Assembly: GCA_905160935.1 (NCBI GenBank)
Contig: CAJHZI010000656.1
Location: 1,150,005 to 1,214,004, forward strand
DNA: 64,000 bases
Reading direction: 5' to 3'
DNA from: Enchytraeus crypticus
Lineage: Eukaryota; Annelida; Clitellata; Enchytraeida; Enchytraeidae
Below are positions 12,643 through 26,500 of the stretch, in pieces. Every line of letters begins with the position of its first letter. Position 1 is the first letter of the stretch. Below the pieces are notes generated by a model, which worked only from the letters and a program-made list of their open reading frames with translations, was not told the DNA's origin and made no database searches. Made by a program: the position numbers and the translations under genes.

Positions 12643-14149
12643 TATATTAAGAAATAGGAAGAAGTAAAAAGTAAAAGTAAAAAGTAAAAAGAAGAAAGTA
12701 AGAAGTAAAAAGAAGAAGAAAAGAGTTGGATAGGACACATTCTAAGGGGAGGTCTATTACTGGAGATCATAGAAGGCAGCATGGAAGGAAAAAGAGGCAC
12801 GGGCAGGTCGAGATTAGGTACGTTAGATGATTTAAAGAGCCATATGTGGAAATGAAAAGGAAAGCGGAAGACAGAGAAGAGTGGAGATGTTATATACCAT
12901 GGACCTGCCAGTGGGCAGTGCACTAAGACAGAGAGAAAGAGATACTATAATATAATCGCTGCATTTAGTTACTGTATATTATAATCGCTGGATTTAGTTA
13001 CATTACATTAAAATCGAAGACCGGACACCGGCCATGACACCGCTATATAAATTGTCGGAGGTTATTATTATTATTATTATTATTAGCATTCTTATTATTC
13101 TATAGTCGTTGCATTTAGTAACCGACGACAGCAATTACAGCGAATTTAAAAATAACCTTTCGACACCTTACGGTTTTTGTTCAATCCTATTGATATTCAG
13201 CATTCCAAAGTGGTCGTATATCTAAGTAATAACCGGGCCTGATGCTATTTAGCTTTAATTTTGACGCAGACCCTGTATTGGTATGCTGAAACCCAACCTC
13301 CAGACTAAATCGCAAATTATTTACGAACTGAACCGATGGCAAATTCTCTTTTAGATTAGTAGGTGCAGGATTAAATTCAATGGTCTCCCATCACTGATAC
13401 GCTTTCGAGATCGGAAACTGGCGTTAAAATTGATTTAGCCTATTTTATCACAAGTCAAACATAAAAAAGGAAACTAAATTTACACGTAGAATAATTGTAG
13501 TTCCCATATTAATTTTATAATTAATAATAGAAATAACATAAAGACTACACTTGGAAGCTGTCCAGAATAACCTGCTGACGAGAGAGAAGAACTTCTGCCA
13601 GCTGTCTGCCAGCATTAGCACTGCGCTGAGTACAAATGCTCCAAGGATTGTCAATGATGCTGGAAACACTGACCAAAGCTAGAGGCCAAGTGACAGCAGA
13701 AACTAGACCTGAATTATCACGGAAATTAACGATACCGTATTGAAGCCATTCAAAAACCTTCAATAAGTTGTACATTATAATAGCATCACAATAATCAATA
13801 AGATTAACGGTACAGTACTTCAGCAGAATTTAAGCCTGCTTATCTGAACAATATATAGCAGATATACACTTTCAAAGAAATCTGAAGTAATACAATATCA
13901 ATAGAAAGAAAATAACACTAAAAAGTCAACGAAAACATATAAAGAACTAAAACATATGAGACTAAGAATCGAAGCTCGGTATCCCATTTTCAGGAAAGTG
14001 TGCTAGAATCGTTCATTTGGTAAAAATTGCAAAAATACTGAAGTCGAAATATCGTAGGTCAAGTATAGTCTGAAATGGTTAGGTAAACATTAATAATATT
14101 TGTAAATGTGTAGGTTTATCAAAATAAAAAGACATACTACTAGGAAAGT

Positions 14150-14183
<34 letters not shown>

Positions 14184-17100
14184 AAGGATTTCAAATAATG
14201 CTTTTTTAGAAAACCACAACAAAATTGCAACATCCTGAGCACTAAATAAAAATATAAATTCACAACTATGAAAGCAAGTCTCAAATGTAGGAGTCTACGA
14301 CAGGAATATATAAGCAACATAGGATTTTCCTTAAAGAATAATATTTACTTTTTCGTAACACTATCAGTGGCCTAATATTTAAGAATAAATTTGTTAATTA
14401 CACTGACAGTAAAAACTGAGCACTATTATATGAATAGAGGATAACATTGACAACAGCTTTTCTTATGTGTGAATCTAAAGTGATTATAGATGCACTGTCA
14501 GCTTTGCTCACTCAATAACTCAGAAATGTAGGCCTATACTTAGCTGCAGTTAAAATTATATTATTCTCCCAAAAGTTCTTCAAAAAGATTTATTATTAGA
14601 TAAACAAAAAAATACAAAATAACGAAACTTAATATGAACAAAAAGAATAGAAGTGAACTATATCCATAAAAATTACTTAAATACTTTAAGCAAAGAGATT
14701 AAACGATACAATCTAAAACACCAACACTCATAAACAACGACAAAAAGTCTAGAAATTTTATAAAAGACTTCAAAACTAAGTTAATATTTTACTTAATTTC
14801 TGCAAGCACTTGCACATTAAATAAATAACATTTTATGTCTGATATGAAATTTATACAAATTAAAGCATATAAAGTACAAAAACTCAATTCAAACAATTTT
14901 TCTTATTATATTAATCCTATGTTTCCTTAACAGCTAATTTTATAAAGTCGCGACATTTTTTGTATCATATTCCTGCCGGATTCAAATCTAGGCAGAGTCG
15001 ACGACGAAGATTCTAAATTAAATAATAACAACAGATAAATCCTAAACATATATAAAGGTCAACAGTTACTATCGTTGTTCTATAATAAGATTATTAAAAT
15101 AATATACCTTTATATTTAGAAATTAATTATTGTAATTTAGTAATTAGTAATATAGAAATTTCACGATATATATGCCTATAATATTAGGTCTTCAATGATA
15201 AACTTCAATACGAGCGTATATAATATAGACGAGAGAGAACCATTAACTTGACAAAAGTATCTGCTGACGTAACAGATTTTCTCTGTATCATAATCTAAGA
15301 TCAAATCTTTGGATTTTCTCGGTATCGTAATCTAAGATCAAACCTTAAGCTTTTACTTCGCCATCAATCAAAGAGTATCGAAGAGAAATTCATTCCACCG
15401 TTCACGTCTCTTGTCTATACCACAGCTTAACTGCAGCCACAACTAAAGAATGTAGTGACAATTATAAGTCATTTTCAGCCGACTTCTCTCTTATTTTCAT
15501 GTTAGGCTAGAATGAAATAAAGTAATAAAAGATAAGCATACCCTCACCATCACGATAGCTTAGCTAGTAAACAATCAAATAAAGCATACCAATGACATTA
15601 TACGATAAAAGAGTCAACAAACACCAACTTTTACAATACATTAATCGGGAATGTTATACTATAAATTGACTCAAATAGTCGAACTGTACTCTTAAACAAC
15701 TACAATACATCCACTGATATGGGTATTAATTAGCTTCTGTGGTAGTTTTTCGCTACCCTAATACCTACTAGATTGGTAATTGCAACAAAACAGCATCTAT
15801 ACGACAATATTCATTGATGTCGAAATAAGATAGAATATTGTTACTTATACTACTAAAAAACAAAGACAAATTAGAATACAATTAAATTTATACTTCTGTA
15901 AAGATAGCATAATTTAGATTAGAAAATACGTCAAATATCAGCAGAGAAAGTTTCGATATATTAACTCAATGTTGGCCGCCATTCAAAGTTTTCCTCGAGC
16001 AAGAACTAGAAATTGTTTCGATTCAGAGTAAGGATTCAGAGTAAAATGGCAGCTTTCTTTGTAGAATAATTAACGATAATTAGTTTAATAGAGCCTATTT
16101 TGACTGATTGGAGCTCGAAACTCGTTTGATTAAAGCTGATTTGAGAAAAATCTGAATCTAAGACACTCTCGAGATTCTGAAGATGCAATTTAGGAATTTG
16201 AGCCTACATGACTAGGCTAGACTAGGTCACCAGAGCATTGTGTCTGTTGACCTTATCAGGCGGCTTACAGAGAATTTTAAAAACTGTCCAACATTATCTA
16301 GTTAATTCCGATTCATTTCTCTTTCTGCCAAGTGGCAGGTCCAAGACACATAGCCCTACTCAGTCTGTTTTCACTCTCGATAAAGAGGTCTCGAAAAAGA
16401 GTAAATAAAACTGTAATCCCTTTACAAAAGGATGTCTAATAGCAAGACAAATGTCTTCTGAGATGGTTTCTCATTGTCTTCCCTAGTTCTTGCTTCATCA
16501 CCTCTTACGATACCTGCAATTACCAGTGAGTCCATTCTTCATGTCCAGGAAACAACACGGGAAAGTATTTATTTATATTATGTAAAAAAACCTTTTAGCA
16601 TAGGATGAAGAAAATATTTTGCGTAAGATAAGGATAATGCAGCAATGATTTTTAATGATCACAAAAGATGTTACCACTTTCATGAATCTCAATATTACTT
16701 AAACAATACAAAACAAGAGATTAACGCTAGATTTCCGTTGTCTGTCTCGAGGATAGTACTGCCTTATTCCGGTAAAAAATCTGAAGCTAAGTTTAACGTC
16801 TGTTTCCGTATTGCAAGAATATTGTCAGAGAAGATCCGGCTGGGATTCGAACAGATGGCCTCCTAATTCTTAAGCAAGCGTGCTGCCAATCATCATCCAA
16901 TCGGTACAGTATAGTAGACTATAGAGCACTTATATCGAGAAGGCAATAAAACAATAAAGAAAAGCGCGCATGGAAGTGATTTGAAGCAATGAAGCAGACC
17001 TGCTAGCACAGTGTGCATGAGACCCTCTCGTACAGCCGTGGACACGGCAGCTGTGATGATGAACTCCAGTGCCTCGCCAAACAGCTTCAAGTACTTAGAC

Positions 17101-20100
17101 TCAAATCTTAAAGCATACTGTTCAGTTGAACTAGCCAGACCAAACCACGCCTCTTTGAAATCTGCTCCCACACAATCACGACAACGTAATGAGCAATCCA
17201 TTACGTAATTAACTAGATAGTAACTCATATATTACATTTAATATATTATTAAAGCCTCAACAATAACATTTATTTACTTCATAAATTGAAGCAAACATCA
17301 AGATTCATTGCAAATCACAGTAAGCACTTTATCATTTAGAGAATTCATGCAAAAATAATGTTAAACTTAATACATGCTGTTGCGTTAAACTTTATTTCAA
17401 AGAATAATAATTAATTTATACATTTATTCAAGGATGTATAACATTCTTTATACATTTTTTCATCATCCATAACATCTCTTTGGCAGAAGGACGAATGCAA
17501 GAGTTAGAGGAAGACCAAGACATGGGATGTTAGATGATTTGATAACAAATTCATATATGGAGATGAAAAGGAAGGATGAGTATAGGATTGCTTGGAAGAG
17601 TTATATGCCATGGACCTGCCGTTAGCAGTGCACAAGAAGAAGTATAAAATTGAGCATGATCAAAACTGGCGACTACAATACAGAAATAGCAATATTATTC
17701 TAAATCGAAAAGATAATTATTGTCCCGTTTCGAAGGACAGAGTCGGTAGCGCACTTTATTTAACCAGGATGAGTTTCTAGTGCACTTAGTAAATCATAGT
17801 CAGTTGATAGCACACTTGGCTAATCATGACGAATGTATAGCACACTTGGCTAATCGGGGCGAGTAGGTAATGCACTTGGTTAATCAAGACGAGTTGGTAG
17901 TTCACATGCTTATTCAAAACGAGTAGATACCGTAGTGTACATGGGTCGGTCAAAAATTCTAATGGAATTGTCTGAGAGATCCCTTTTTTAGAATTAGACT
18001 ATGAACTTAACGTATCAGCAGATGATAACTTAACCCAGTTAGGAAGAAGCAGAAGAATCCTTCCTGAAGCCAACAGAAACAGTAGCAAATTTTAACAATT
18101 CTACGCCGGTAGCAATATTAAAGAACGCAATAATATATCGCGAGGCAAACACATTATATTTCATGATATGGATTATTATTAAGCTTTTATTTTTATACGC
18201 ATGATACATATAGACTTTACAAGTAGCTATGGGGTAAGGCCAATCGTACCACTGTGTTTGGCAGTAATCCATCCACTTATGGCAATAGTAACGTGCAGTG
18301 AATGACCTGCGCTGAGCGACTCAAACTCAAACTCCTCAAGTTCGCCAATTCTTTTGTTCATTTTATATCCTACAAAAACAAATGAGAACGCTGAAGACTA
18401 ATAACTCCATCTGTCTCTCTCTCTCTCTCTCTTAGTGCACTGCCTACTGGCAGGTCCATGGTATATAACGCCTCCACTCTTCTCTGTCTTCCGCTTTCCT
18501 CTTCATATCCACACATGAGTGGGTCATCTAACATACGTAATCTCGGCCTGCCTCTGCCTCTATTTCCTTCCATTCTGCCTTCTATGACCTCTCTGTTTAA
18601 TAGACTTTCCCCCCTTAGAATGTGTCCTATCAACTTTTCTTCCTATTTCTTAATACATTTATCAACTGTCTATCTGAAACAACTCTCCAGAACTTTCGCA
18701 TTTGTGACCTTTTGAATCCAGCTAATCCTTTCCATTCTTCTCCATAATTAATAACATGTAAGTAATAACAGATTCACTAATGAAAATAATTTTTTTACAA
18801 CATAAGAAAATTTCTGAATCTCCTAAATTTAAACAATTTGAATCATTTAATTTGTTCATATTTATTTAAATGAACCTTGAAAAGAAACAAATTATATAAT
18901 AGAATGTAAAATTATACACAAAACTTACTGATATTTCAATATTACAAAGTATTACGAACAGTACTGGATCAGGAAGCATCAAATGTTTGTCTAGGACTCT
19001 ATGGATACACTAAAAAGCTGGTAAAGCTAAGGTTAACGTCAGTTTCCTCACTCGAAAGCGATGTCAGTGACGGGCGAGCCCAGGATTTGAACGCACACCT
19101 ACTGATCCGCGGTCGGGTATCTTATCGACTTCGCCATTGGCTCCAGCCGTAATGTAATATATAATAAGCAATACACAAATCTCCTCTTGCTCCTCTCTCA
19201 TTTGGAGTAATTTGTCTAGTATATTTTAGAGCGATTTTATAAAAAAACACACCCATATTGAACGCAAAACTCTGGATTAATTTTATATTAGTGTCTTGTA
19301 TAATTGTATATTATATCTTCCCTTCTACAACTCAGCTTTATCTCTTAGTACACTGCCTATTTGCAGGTCCATGTCATACAACTCCTCCACATATTTCTAT
19401 CCTCTGCTTTTCTCTTCATAGCAACGCAGAATTAGTTATCAAATCATCCAGAATCCCGAGTCTCGGTCTTCTTCTAACTTTTTTCCTTCTATTCTTCCTT
19501 CAATTGCCTCCTCTTGTAAAGCATTCCCTCTCAGGATATGACCTATTCAGTTCTTCTTTCTATTCCTTATAATATTTATCTCAATTTTCTATTTATGTCC
19601 GCCAAATTTTGGACTTCTTCGTTCGCTATTTAGTCAGTCCAGTTAATCTTCTCCATTCTTCTCCATGGACACATTTTCAAGGCTTTCAGTTTCCTAATAT
19701 CCTTCTTTCTTAACGTTCATGACGTTTCACAACGCTAAAGGAGCGTGGGCCACATTACAGTTTTATAATCTTTATCTTTATGGATTTCTTCACACGTTTT
19801 GCTAGTAGTTCTTTCCTTATATTGAAGGCCTCTTTTGCTTGAGCAATTCTACATTTTATTTTAATTAAACATTTCACATCTCTGTTATCGTTTGGCCTAA
19901 ATGGCTGAAAAGCTACCGGCTCTACCGTCCATTTTTATACTGACTCCTTATTTCATAGGCACCCTCGCAATTTGTTTTTCTTGATATTAATTCTTATTCT
20001 ATACTTTAATGCAGTAGAGTTCAGGCCATCCACAATATTCTGTAATCCCACTTCGCTACTGTCAATCATAATTTGATCATCAGCAAATCATTAGTTTACC

Positions 20101-23100
20101 ACTAATTTTTATACCTTCTTTAAGGTTATCCATTTTTTCCATCACCTTTACCTCAGCATAAATGTTAAGTAGAATATTTAAATAGAACATTTTATTTTTC
20201 TATTTATATCAAACAATCAATCAATAAGAATTTAACGTCCGGTTCCTCGCCATAAGGCAATGTCAGGGACGTCTATTGCGGACTCAACACAAACAGGCGC
20301 CAAAGCACCACACAACAAAGCACACAGAGAACACATGAGTATACAGAGACCACAAGATAATATTCATGTTAAATAGAACATGTAGCATTTATTTGTTTAA
20401 TAGCCATAGCTATTTGAGATTAAACTCATTTAACAAACTGTACCACATCCTAGGAAAATATAATTCAAATTTAAGTTATATCGAGAAAGTCAAATTATAT
20501 TTCATAACTTTTCAAAATATATAAATATTACATTCAATGCAGTTAAACTAGTCGCTGCTAACCAGTTAGTCCAGCCCCTGCAACTCCAAACAGAGAGCCC
20601 AAGATGGCGATGCCAGCGGTAGAGCCGAGCAAGAGACCACCCGTTCCAACAACAGTGCCCACACCGGCAGCAATGAACGGTGCTGCCAATCCTCCCGTTA
20701 AACCTATCATAATACATAGCCAACAAAAGATGAGATTAGGAGAGAGATTAAAGAGATTAAGAGAGAGTTTAGAGAGTCTAGAGAGAGATAGGGGCCTACT
20801 GGGAGAATCAATGTAATATCAATATTGCCAACCAAAGACCTTCTCGAGGTCGAAGGAATTAAAAGTTCCAACTACAATGGAGCACCATTAAATAGCCGCA
20901 AACAAGAAATAATGCCTTTGCGATGCATAAAGTATAGCAAGTACCATGAATCTAGACGTTTCACTAAGCTCGGTGAGTCGTTTAAGGCCAGATTATATTA
21001 AACATACACTAATGTGATAAAAATTTTGCAATATTGCCATTTCGCAGTGACGAGCAATAGTTGAACAGTTACGAGTAATTAAGTTTAATTACTTTTCTTA
21101 GTTAGAGTGGAAGCTTAACTAGATTTTTAAAGTTAACTTTAACTCTGTGTAAACAAAGACCATAAGAGAAAGCGCAATCAAAACAATGCAAGTTCATGAT
21201 CCAAGGCAAGATAATATTGACCTAAATGTATAGCGGAGGGGATGGTTTTTAGTTTGCCCAAGAAAGATCTATTACAATTACATGATCGTAATATAGGCCT
21301 ATACATTTATAGATATAAACATATATATAATATACATGTAATATACATATATAGCCTATATATATACATACACGTATATATACGGATATGATACTGAGCA
21401 TCAGTCGAAAGCGAATATGATAATGAGCAAGACACAATTTGGTTTTAGGAAAGGAAGCGGCAGAAGAGAAGCAATAACTCTTTGTTCAATATGCCGATGA
21501 CACATACCTGATTGTGCCTGCCTCTAACCTTCACTCAACGGAAGAGGAATTAGTCCATATCGAAAACTGGTCCCGCTCTAACAATCTACTATTAAATCGA
21601 AATAAAACAAAAGAAATTCTCTTCCAATTACCCAAGCAAAAAAGGCAGATAAGAGATGTCCCACACCTTGAAGGAATTGAGCGGGTTTCTAACATCAAAT
21701 GCTTAGGTGTCATAGTATCTGATAACTTTTCTTTTTCTGCTCACATCACAAACATCATTAGCTTGTGTTCGAGCAACATTTTTGCGCTCTATTCTTTACG
21801 TAGTAAAGGTTTGGCAAATGATCTTCTTCAGAGAGTCTTTCAAGCCTCCACACTCTCTAAGCTTCTATATGCCTCCCAGTTTTGGTGGGGCTTTACAAAT
21901 GCTGAAGAGAGAACCCGTCTTGAAACCTTTTTAAAGAAGGCAAGGAGAGCTGGATTCTACAGTAAAGAATCTAATTTTGAGGATCTATGTAACTTTGCTG
22001 ACAATAATCTTTTCAAGGCAATCTGTAACAACCCTGCACATTTACTGGCGCATTTGTTAACTCCACAAAACAATCATGTTTACCCAACCCGAAGAAATAC
22101 TGCTAAGAGATGCTTTCCCTTCCCATAAAACGAAGAAGTCTGAGCGATAAAAACTTCATTACCCGTATGATTCTAGATGATGCTAGTTAATTTAATGAAT
22201 ACTAAAAGATTCTTCTTTACTCATAGTACAGTACGCCCTATATGGTAATTATGAATAGTATAAGCCATTGATTTCTGTAATGTTGTAAAATTCATGTGGT
22301 AAATGTTAGCGAGAACAATTTTTAGTTTTATCTCTCTTATATCTAGCCTATTAACTGTTTATGCTATATCTGTAATTTGTTATGCTGTGTCTGTTGGAAT
22401 TTCTGTGCTGTAACTCTCTGCGGTTGTCAGATTGAACGAAAATAAACGAATATATTATTATAAGGATATTGCCTTTGTGAAAGAAGCTTAGAATATGGAA
22501 ATGATGTTTTTGTATGCTTTGAGGACTCTGAGTAGTAAAGTAAACACGCATTATCGTGAAATGATCAACTATGTTGATATCTATCACCTATTAACACCAC
22601 ATGTTTAAACCGTTAGGCAATTTAGTCCATTTTCCGTATAACCAGTCCAGTGAATGTCCGAGTTTTTACTCTCAGATCAGCGCGGCTGGGATTCGAACCC
22701 ACGAGGGTTCAATTCACCTCAGGATCTGTCATTTAAAACTTCATGACGTTACCCCTACGCTATTGAGACACTCGAGAAGGCCTTTGACAAGGATTGATTG
22801 GATAACGATGATGAATATCTTGAAAAGAATTGGAATTGACTGGAGAGATAGACGACTAATTTAAACTTGTACATGAATCAAAGAGCAGTAATCAAAATCC
22901 AGCATGAATACTCAGAGGAAGGTGAAATACATGTAGGACCTCCAATAAGATAACGTTGTAGCATTTAGACGGAGCTGTTTAGCAATTACGCTGAGGCAAT
23001 GATTAAAGAAGCCACGGAAGACATGGAAGAAGGAATAAAAGAAGGAAAATTGTTACAAGATGTAGGATTTGCAGATTTTCAGTGGGTCTTTAAATCATCT

Positions 23101-23471
23101 AACATACCTAATCTCGGCCTGCGTCTGCCTCTAATTCTGCCATATATGACCTCTTTTAGTAGACTTTCCCCCCTTAGCACGTGTACCAACTCTTCCTCCT
23201 ATTTCTTAATACATTTATCAACAGCCTCTCTGCACCAGCTCTCTCCAGAACTTCCTCATTTGTAACCTTTTGAGTCCAGTTAATCCATTCCATTCTTCTC
23301 CATATCCACATCTCCAATGCCTCTAGTTTCATAGTATCTTCCTTGCTTAAAGTCCATTCTTCACATCCATATAAAAGCGTGGTATTCACTATCTTTATCT
23401 TTGTGTCTTTCTTAAGACGTTTTGTTGAAAGTTCTTTTGTAACCTTTTGAGCCCAGTTAATCAATTCCATT

Positions 23472-23544
<73 letters not shown>

Positions 23545-26500
23545 GTATGTATGTATATATATATATATATATACATATGTATGTATATATTAGAGAGAAA
23601 GAGCTACTATGCTTGACGACCTACCTAAAATACATTTAAATACATTTAATTAAAATTAGTCGCAGACCAGTCTAAAATTGTCAAAATTCTTTAACAAAGA
23701 GAGTTAATAATAAAAGTTACGAAGGAGCGTTAATAAGGGGAGTTACTGAAGCTAATAGGGAGAGTTGGTATGGAAAATTACTAAAGAAAATTAACAAGAA
23801 GAGTTAAACGAAAGAAGAACTTATAACAGGAGAATTAATAATGAGTAGAATTTATAAGGATCGCAGTATATTTAAAAATTTGAATTCAGTTGGAGGCAGT
23901 TGCTTAGTTGCTGTACATTTATTGAAAGCAAAAACTTTCGACCTATACATCATCATCATCATCATCATCACCACCACCACCGCCGCCGCCGCCACCACCA
24001 CCACCACCATCACCACCATCACCATCACCATCATCATCATCATCATCATCATTATCATCTTCCCTTAAATCCCAGTCTAACAGGGGTCGAGATTTTAAAA
24101 TTTAGTTGCAATTTTTGGAGCTCAGACTCACACCAACCTAATGCCCTATCTGACGTTGGTAGCTGTATACTATAATGAAATAACTTTTAAATTACTACAT
24201 AACTCAACCTCCACTCACCGATGAGCACTCCCCCACCCACAGCAGCAGCTCCAATGATGGCAGCTCTCTTGATCTTTCTGTTCCTCGCTCTCTGCTGCTT
24301 CTCCTTCTTCTCCTCCCTACAACATACAGAGTCACGCTGCACTGAACAGATAATATAGACGTGTTGTCCGAAAAACATAGGCCTAAACTTCAAATTAGAG
24401 TTATACATTTCAATATTGGCGAAAATGTCACTACGTAGATGTTTCCTAAGAGAGAAATTAAAAACCTAGTTCACAACTAGATATTTTAGTATTACACATT
24501 TATTCAAACATGTTTTAAGCAATTTAACTAAGGTATGCTCCTAACAATCAATATGTATATGGTAGCCATTTCCTTTAAAATATACTGGTATTATTGAGTA
24601 TCAAAGCTTTAAGTTTTAAGAGAAAGTTAAATGCTAATTTATTGCTGGAAACCAAGAAAACCTGGCATTGAAAATTTACTAAAAGATTACTAAAGTCATC
24701 GAACAAACGCACTGTTTGTTCGTAATTCAAATCTTGGGCTCGCACGTCAATCCTTTCAAGATATATTTAAACATGCCGATAGCACTGCTGCCCTTTCTCA
24801 TGCTTGTACTTATATGCATTTACAATACCTGCATTCTTTTATATCGCACATTAAATATTATTTACAAAGAAGTAATATTTCGCTATAAAATCATAGTTAA
24901 ATCATAGTTAAATTCATAATGCCACTGTATAGATCGACATTCTAACTCAGTGACTTCATGTTGATCCTCACTGAAGACTCTAAGCACAAGATTCTCCATC
25001 GCCTCAAACACTCGATCACTTACACCCATCTGCAGTGAGATATATCGACTCAGGGCTCGCGTGCGCGCGTCATATATGCCTCGAATAATCAATCAAATAG
25101 TCCAGCAATCAGTGATAAATATCAATATGTCATGGCATTCATTTAGATAGCTTCCTTGGCTTTCAAAGGAATAAATTATGGTAAATCATCCCATCTAACT
25201 GACATTTGATCAATCTATATCAACCATCTTTCCTCCTAGTTTCAAAGTAGGATGAAAATTGTTACAAGATATGCGATTTGCAGATGACCAAGGAATGGTA
25301 GCGAGCAGCGAGACTGGATTGCAGAAGAAAATGGATAGCCTATGACATTGAAATTTGGCATGAAGATTAACATCAAAAAGACAAAAGTGATGAGAGTGTC
25401 CCAGAATAGAGGTGAAGTCAATATTATAATAAATGGTACTAAATTGGAACAGGTAAGGAGTTTCGAATATTTAGGTCATACTATAACAGATGATGGGAAA
25501 TGTGAGACTGAAATAAGCAGTAGGATTGCACAAGCAAAAGAGGCATACGAGAGAATGTTTTAACAACAAATCAAAAGAGAGTCACAAAGATAAAGATAGT
25601 GAAAATCTTGGTATGGACCACGCTATTAGGCCAATATGGACGTGAAACATGGCCCTTAAGGAAGGAAGATATCAGGAAACTAGAGGCATTTGAAATGTGG
25701 ACATGAAGAAGAATGGAGAGAATTTGTGAGACTCAAAAGGTTACATATGAGGAAGCTCTGGAGAGAGTTAGTACACATAGACAGTTGATAAATGCATTGA
25801 GAAATAGGAAAAAAGCTGGATAGACTTTACATACTTTGAAAGTATGCTGCTAAAGCTGAACTTCGGCACAAAGAGCTTTCAATTTTTAACTGTCTATCGT
25901 CCACTTCAATTTCTAAGTCTCTCTTTTTGTCTGAATTTTCTACATTACTAGAAAATCTTGCTTCTTCTCCTTCTGAACTCTTCATCATGGGTGACTTTAA
26001 TCTTCATGTCGATGACCCGAACGACTCTTATGCTTTTACTTTTTTAACTCTTTTAGACACATTTGACCTAAAGCAGCACATCACATCATCTACTCACACT
26101 TCCGGTCATATCATTGATTTACTTATAACCAAATCCACCTCCACTATGTCTTCATGCTCTCTTACTGATTTCTTTCTTTCTGTTCACAGAACGGTAAATT
26201 GTAAAATACCATCTCAAACTGTCTACTCTCAATCACGTATTACTAAAACAATTCGGAAATTATCTTCTATTAATACCGATCATTTTTCTTCCGATATTCT
26301 CTCTTCTCTCGTTTGTAATCCAGAATTCTCTTTGAATCTATAGTCACAGTGCTTCTAAACAAGCATGCTCCTCCCAAACAAATCGTCTGTCGCTCACGGC
26401 CAACTAAGCCCTTTATCACTCCTGAAATTCTTATGCGAAAGAAACTTCGCTGTAGTCTTGAAGCACAGTTTACGCGAAATAGTACTCCAGAAAATAAACT

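Larger units (their letters stand above)
11165..13571 (-). other. TMCO4 intron 9
   Basis: It holds an RTE-like fragment (minus, 11,385-11,575), TA-rich tracts (11,578-11,975), an L2-like 3' end (plus, 12,295-12,503), (TA)n at 12,570-12,641, an RTE-like 3' fragment (plus, 12,643-12,945) and a series of ATTTAGTTAC-TTATA-TATAATCGCTGC repeats (about 12,100-12,290, 12,500-12,560 and 12,950-13,020). Confidence 0.7.
17162..18249 (-). other. TMCO4 intron 7
   Basis: It contains an RTE-like 3' fragment (17,485-17,640, plus) and a tandem repeat (17,738-17,935). The rest is unrecognised. Confidence 0.6.
20704..24218 (-). other. TMCO4 intron 5
   Basis: It holds an L2-like 3' piece (21,155-21,290, minus), an RTE scrap (21,412-21,482), a LINE RT fragment (21,483-22,190), SINE-B (22,537-22,770), RTE core (22,771-23,072), RTE 3' piece (23,078-23,475), (TA)n (23,475-23,590) and a CAT/CCA/CCG tract (23,948-24,058). 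Confidence 0.7.

Noticed and set aside
23852-24175. Poly-His, poly-Met and poly-Ile frames
   Set aside because: Trinucleotide microsatellite.
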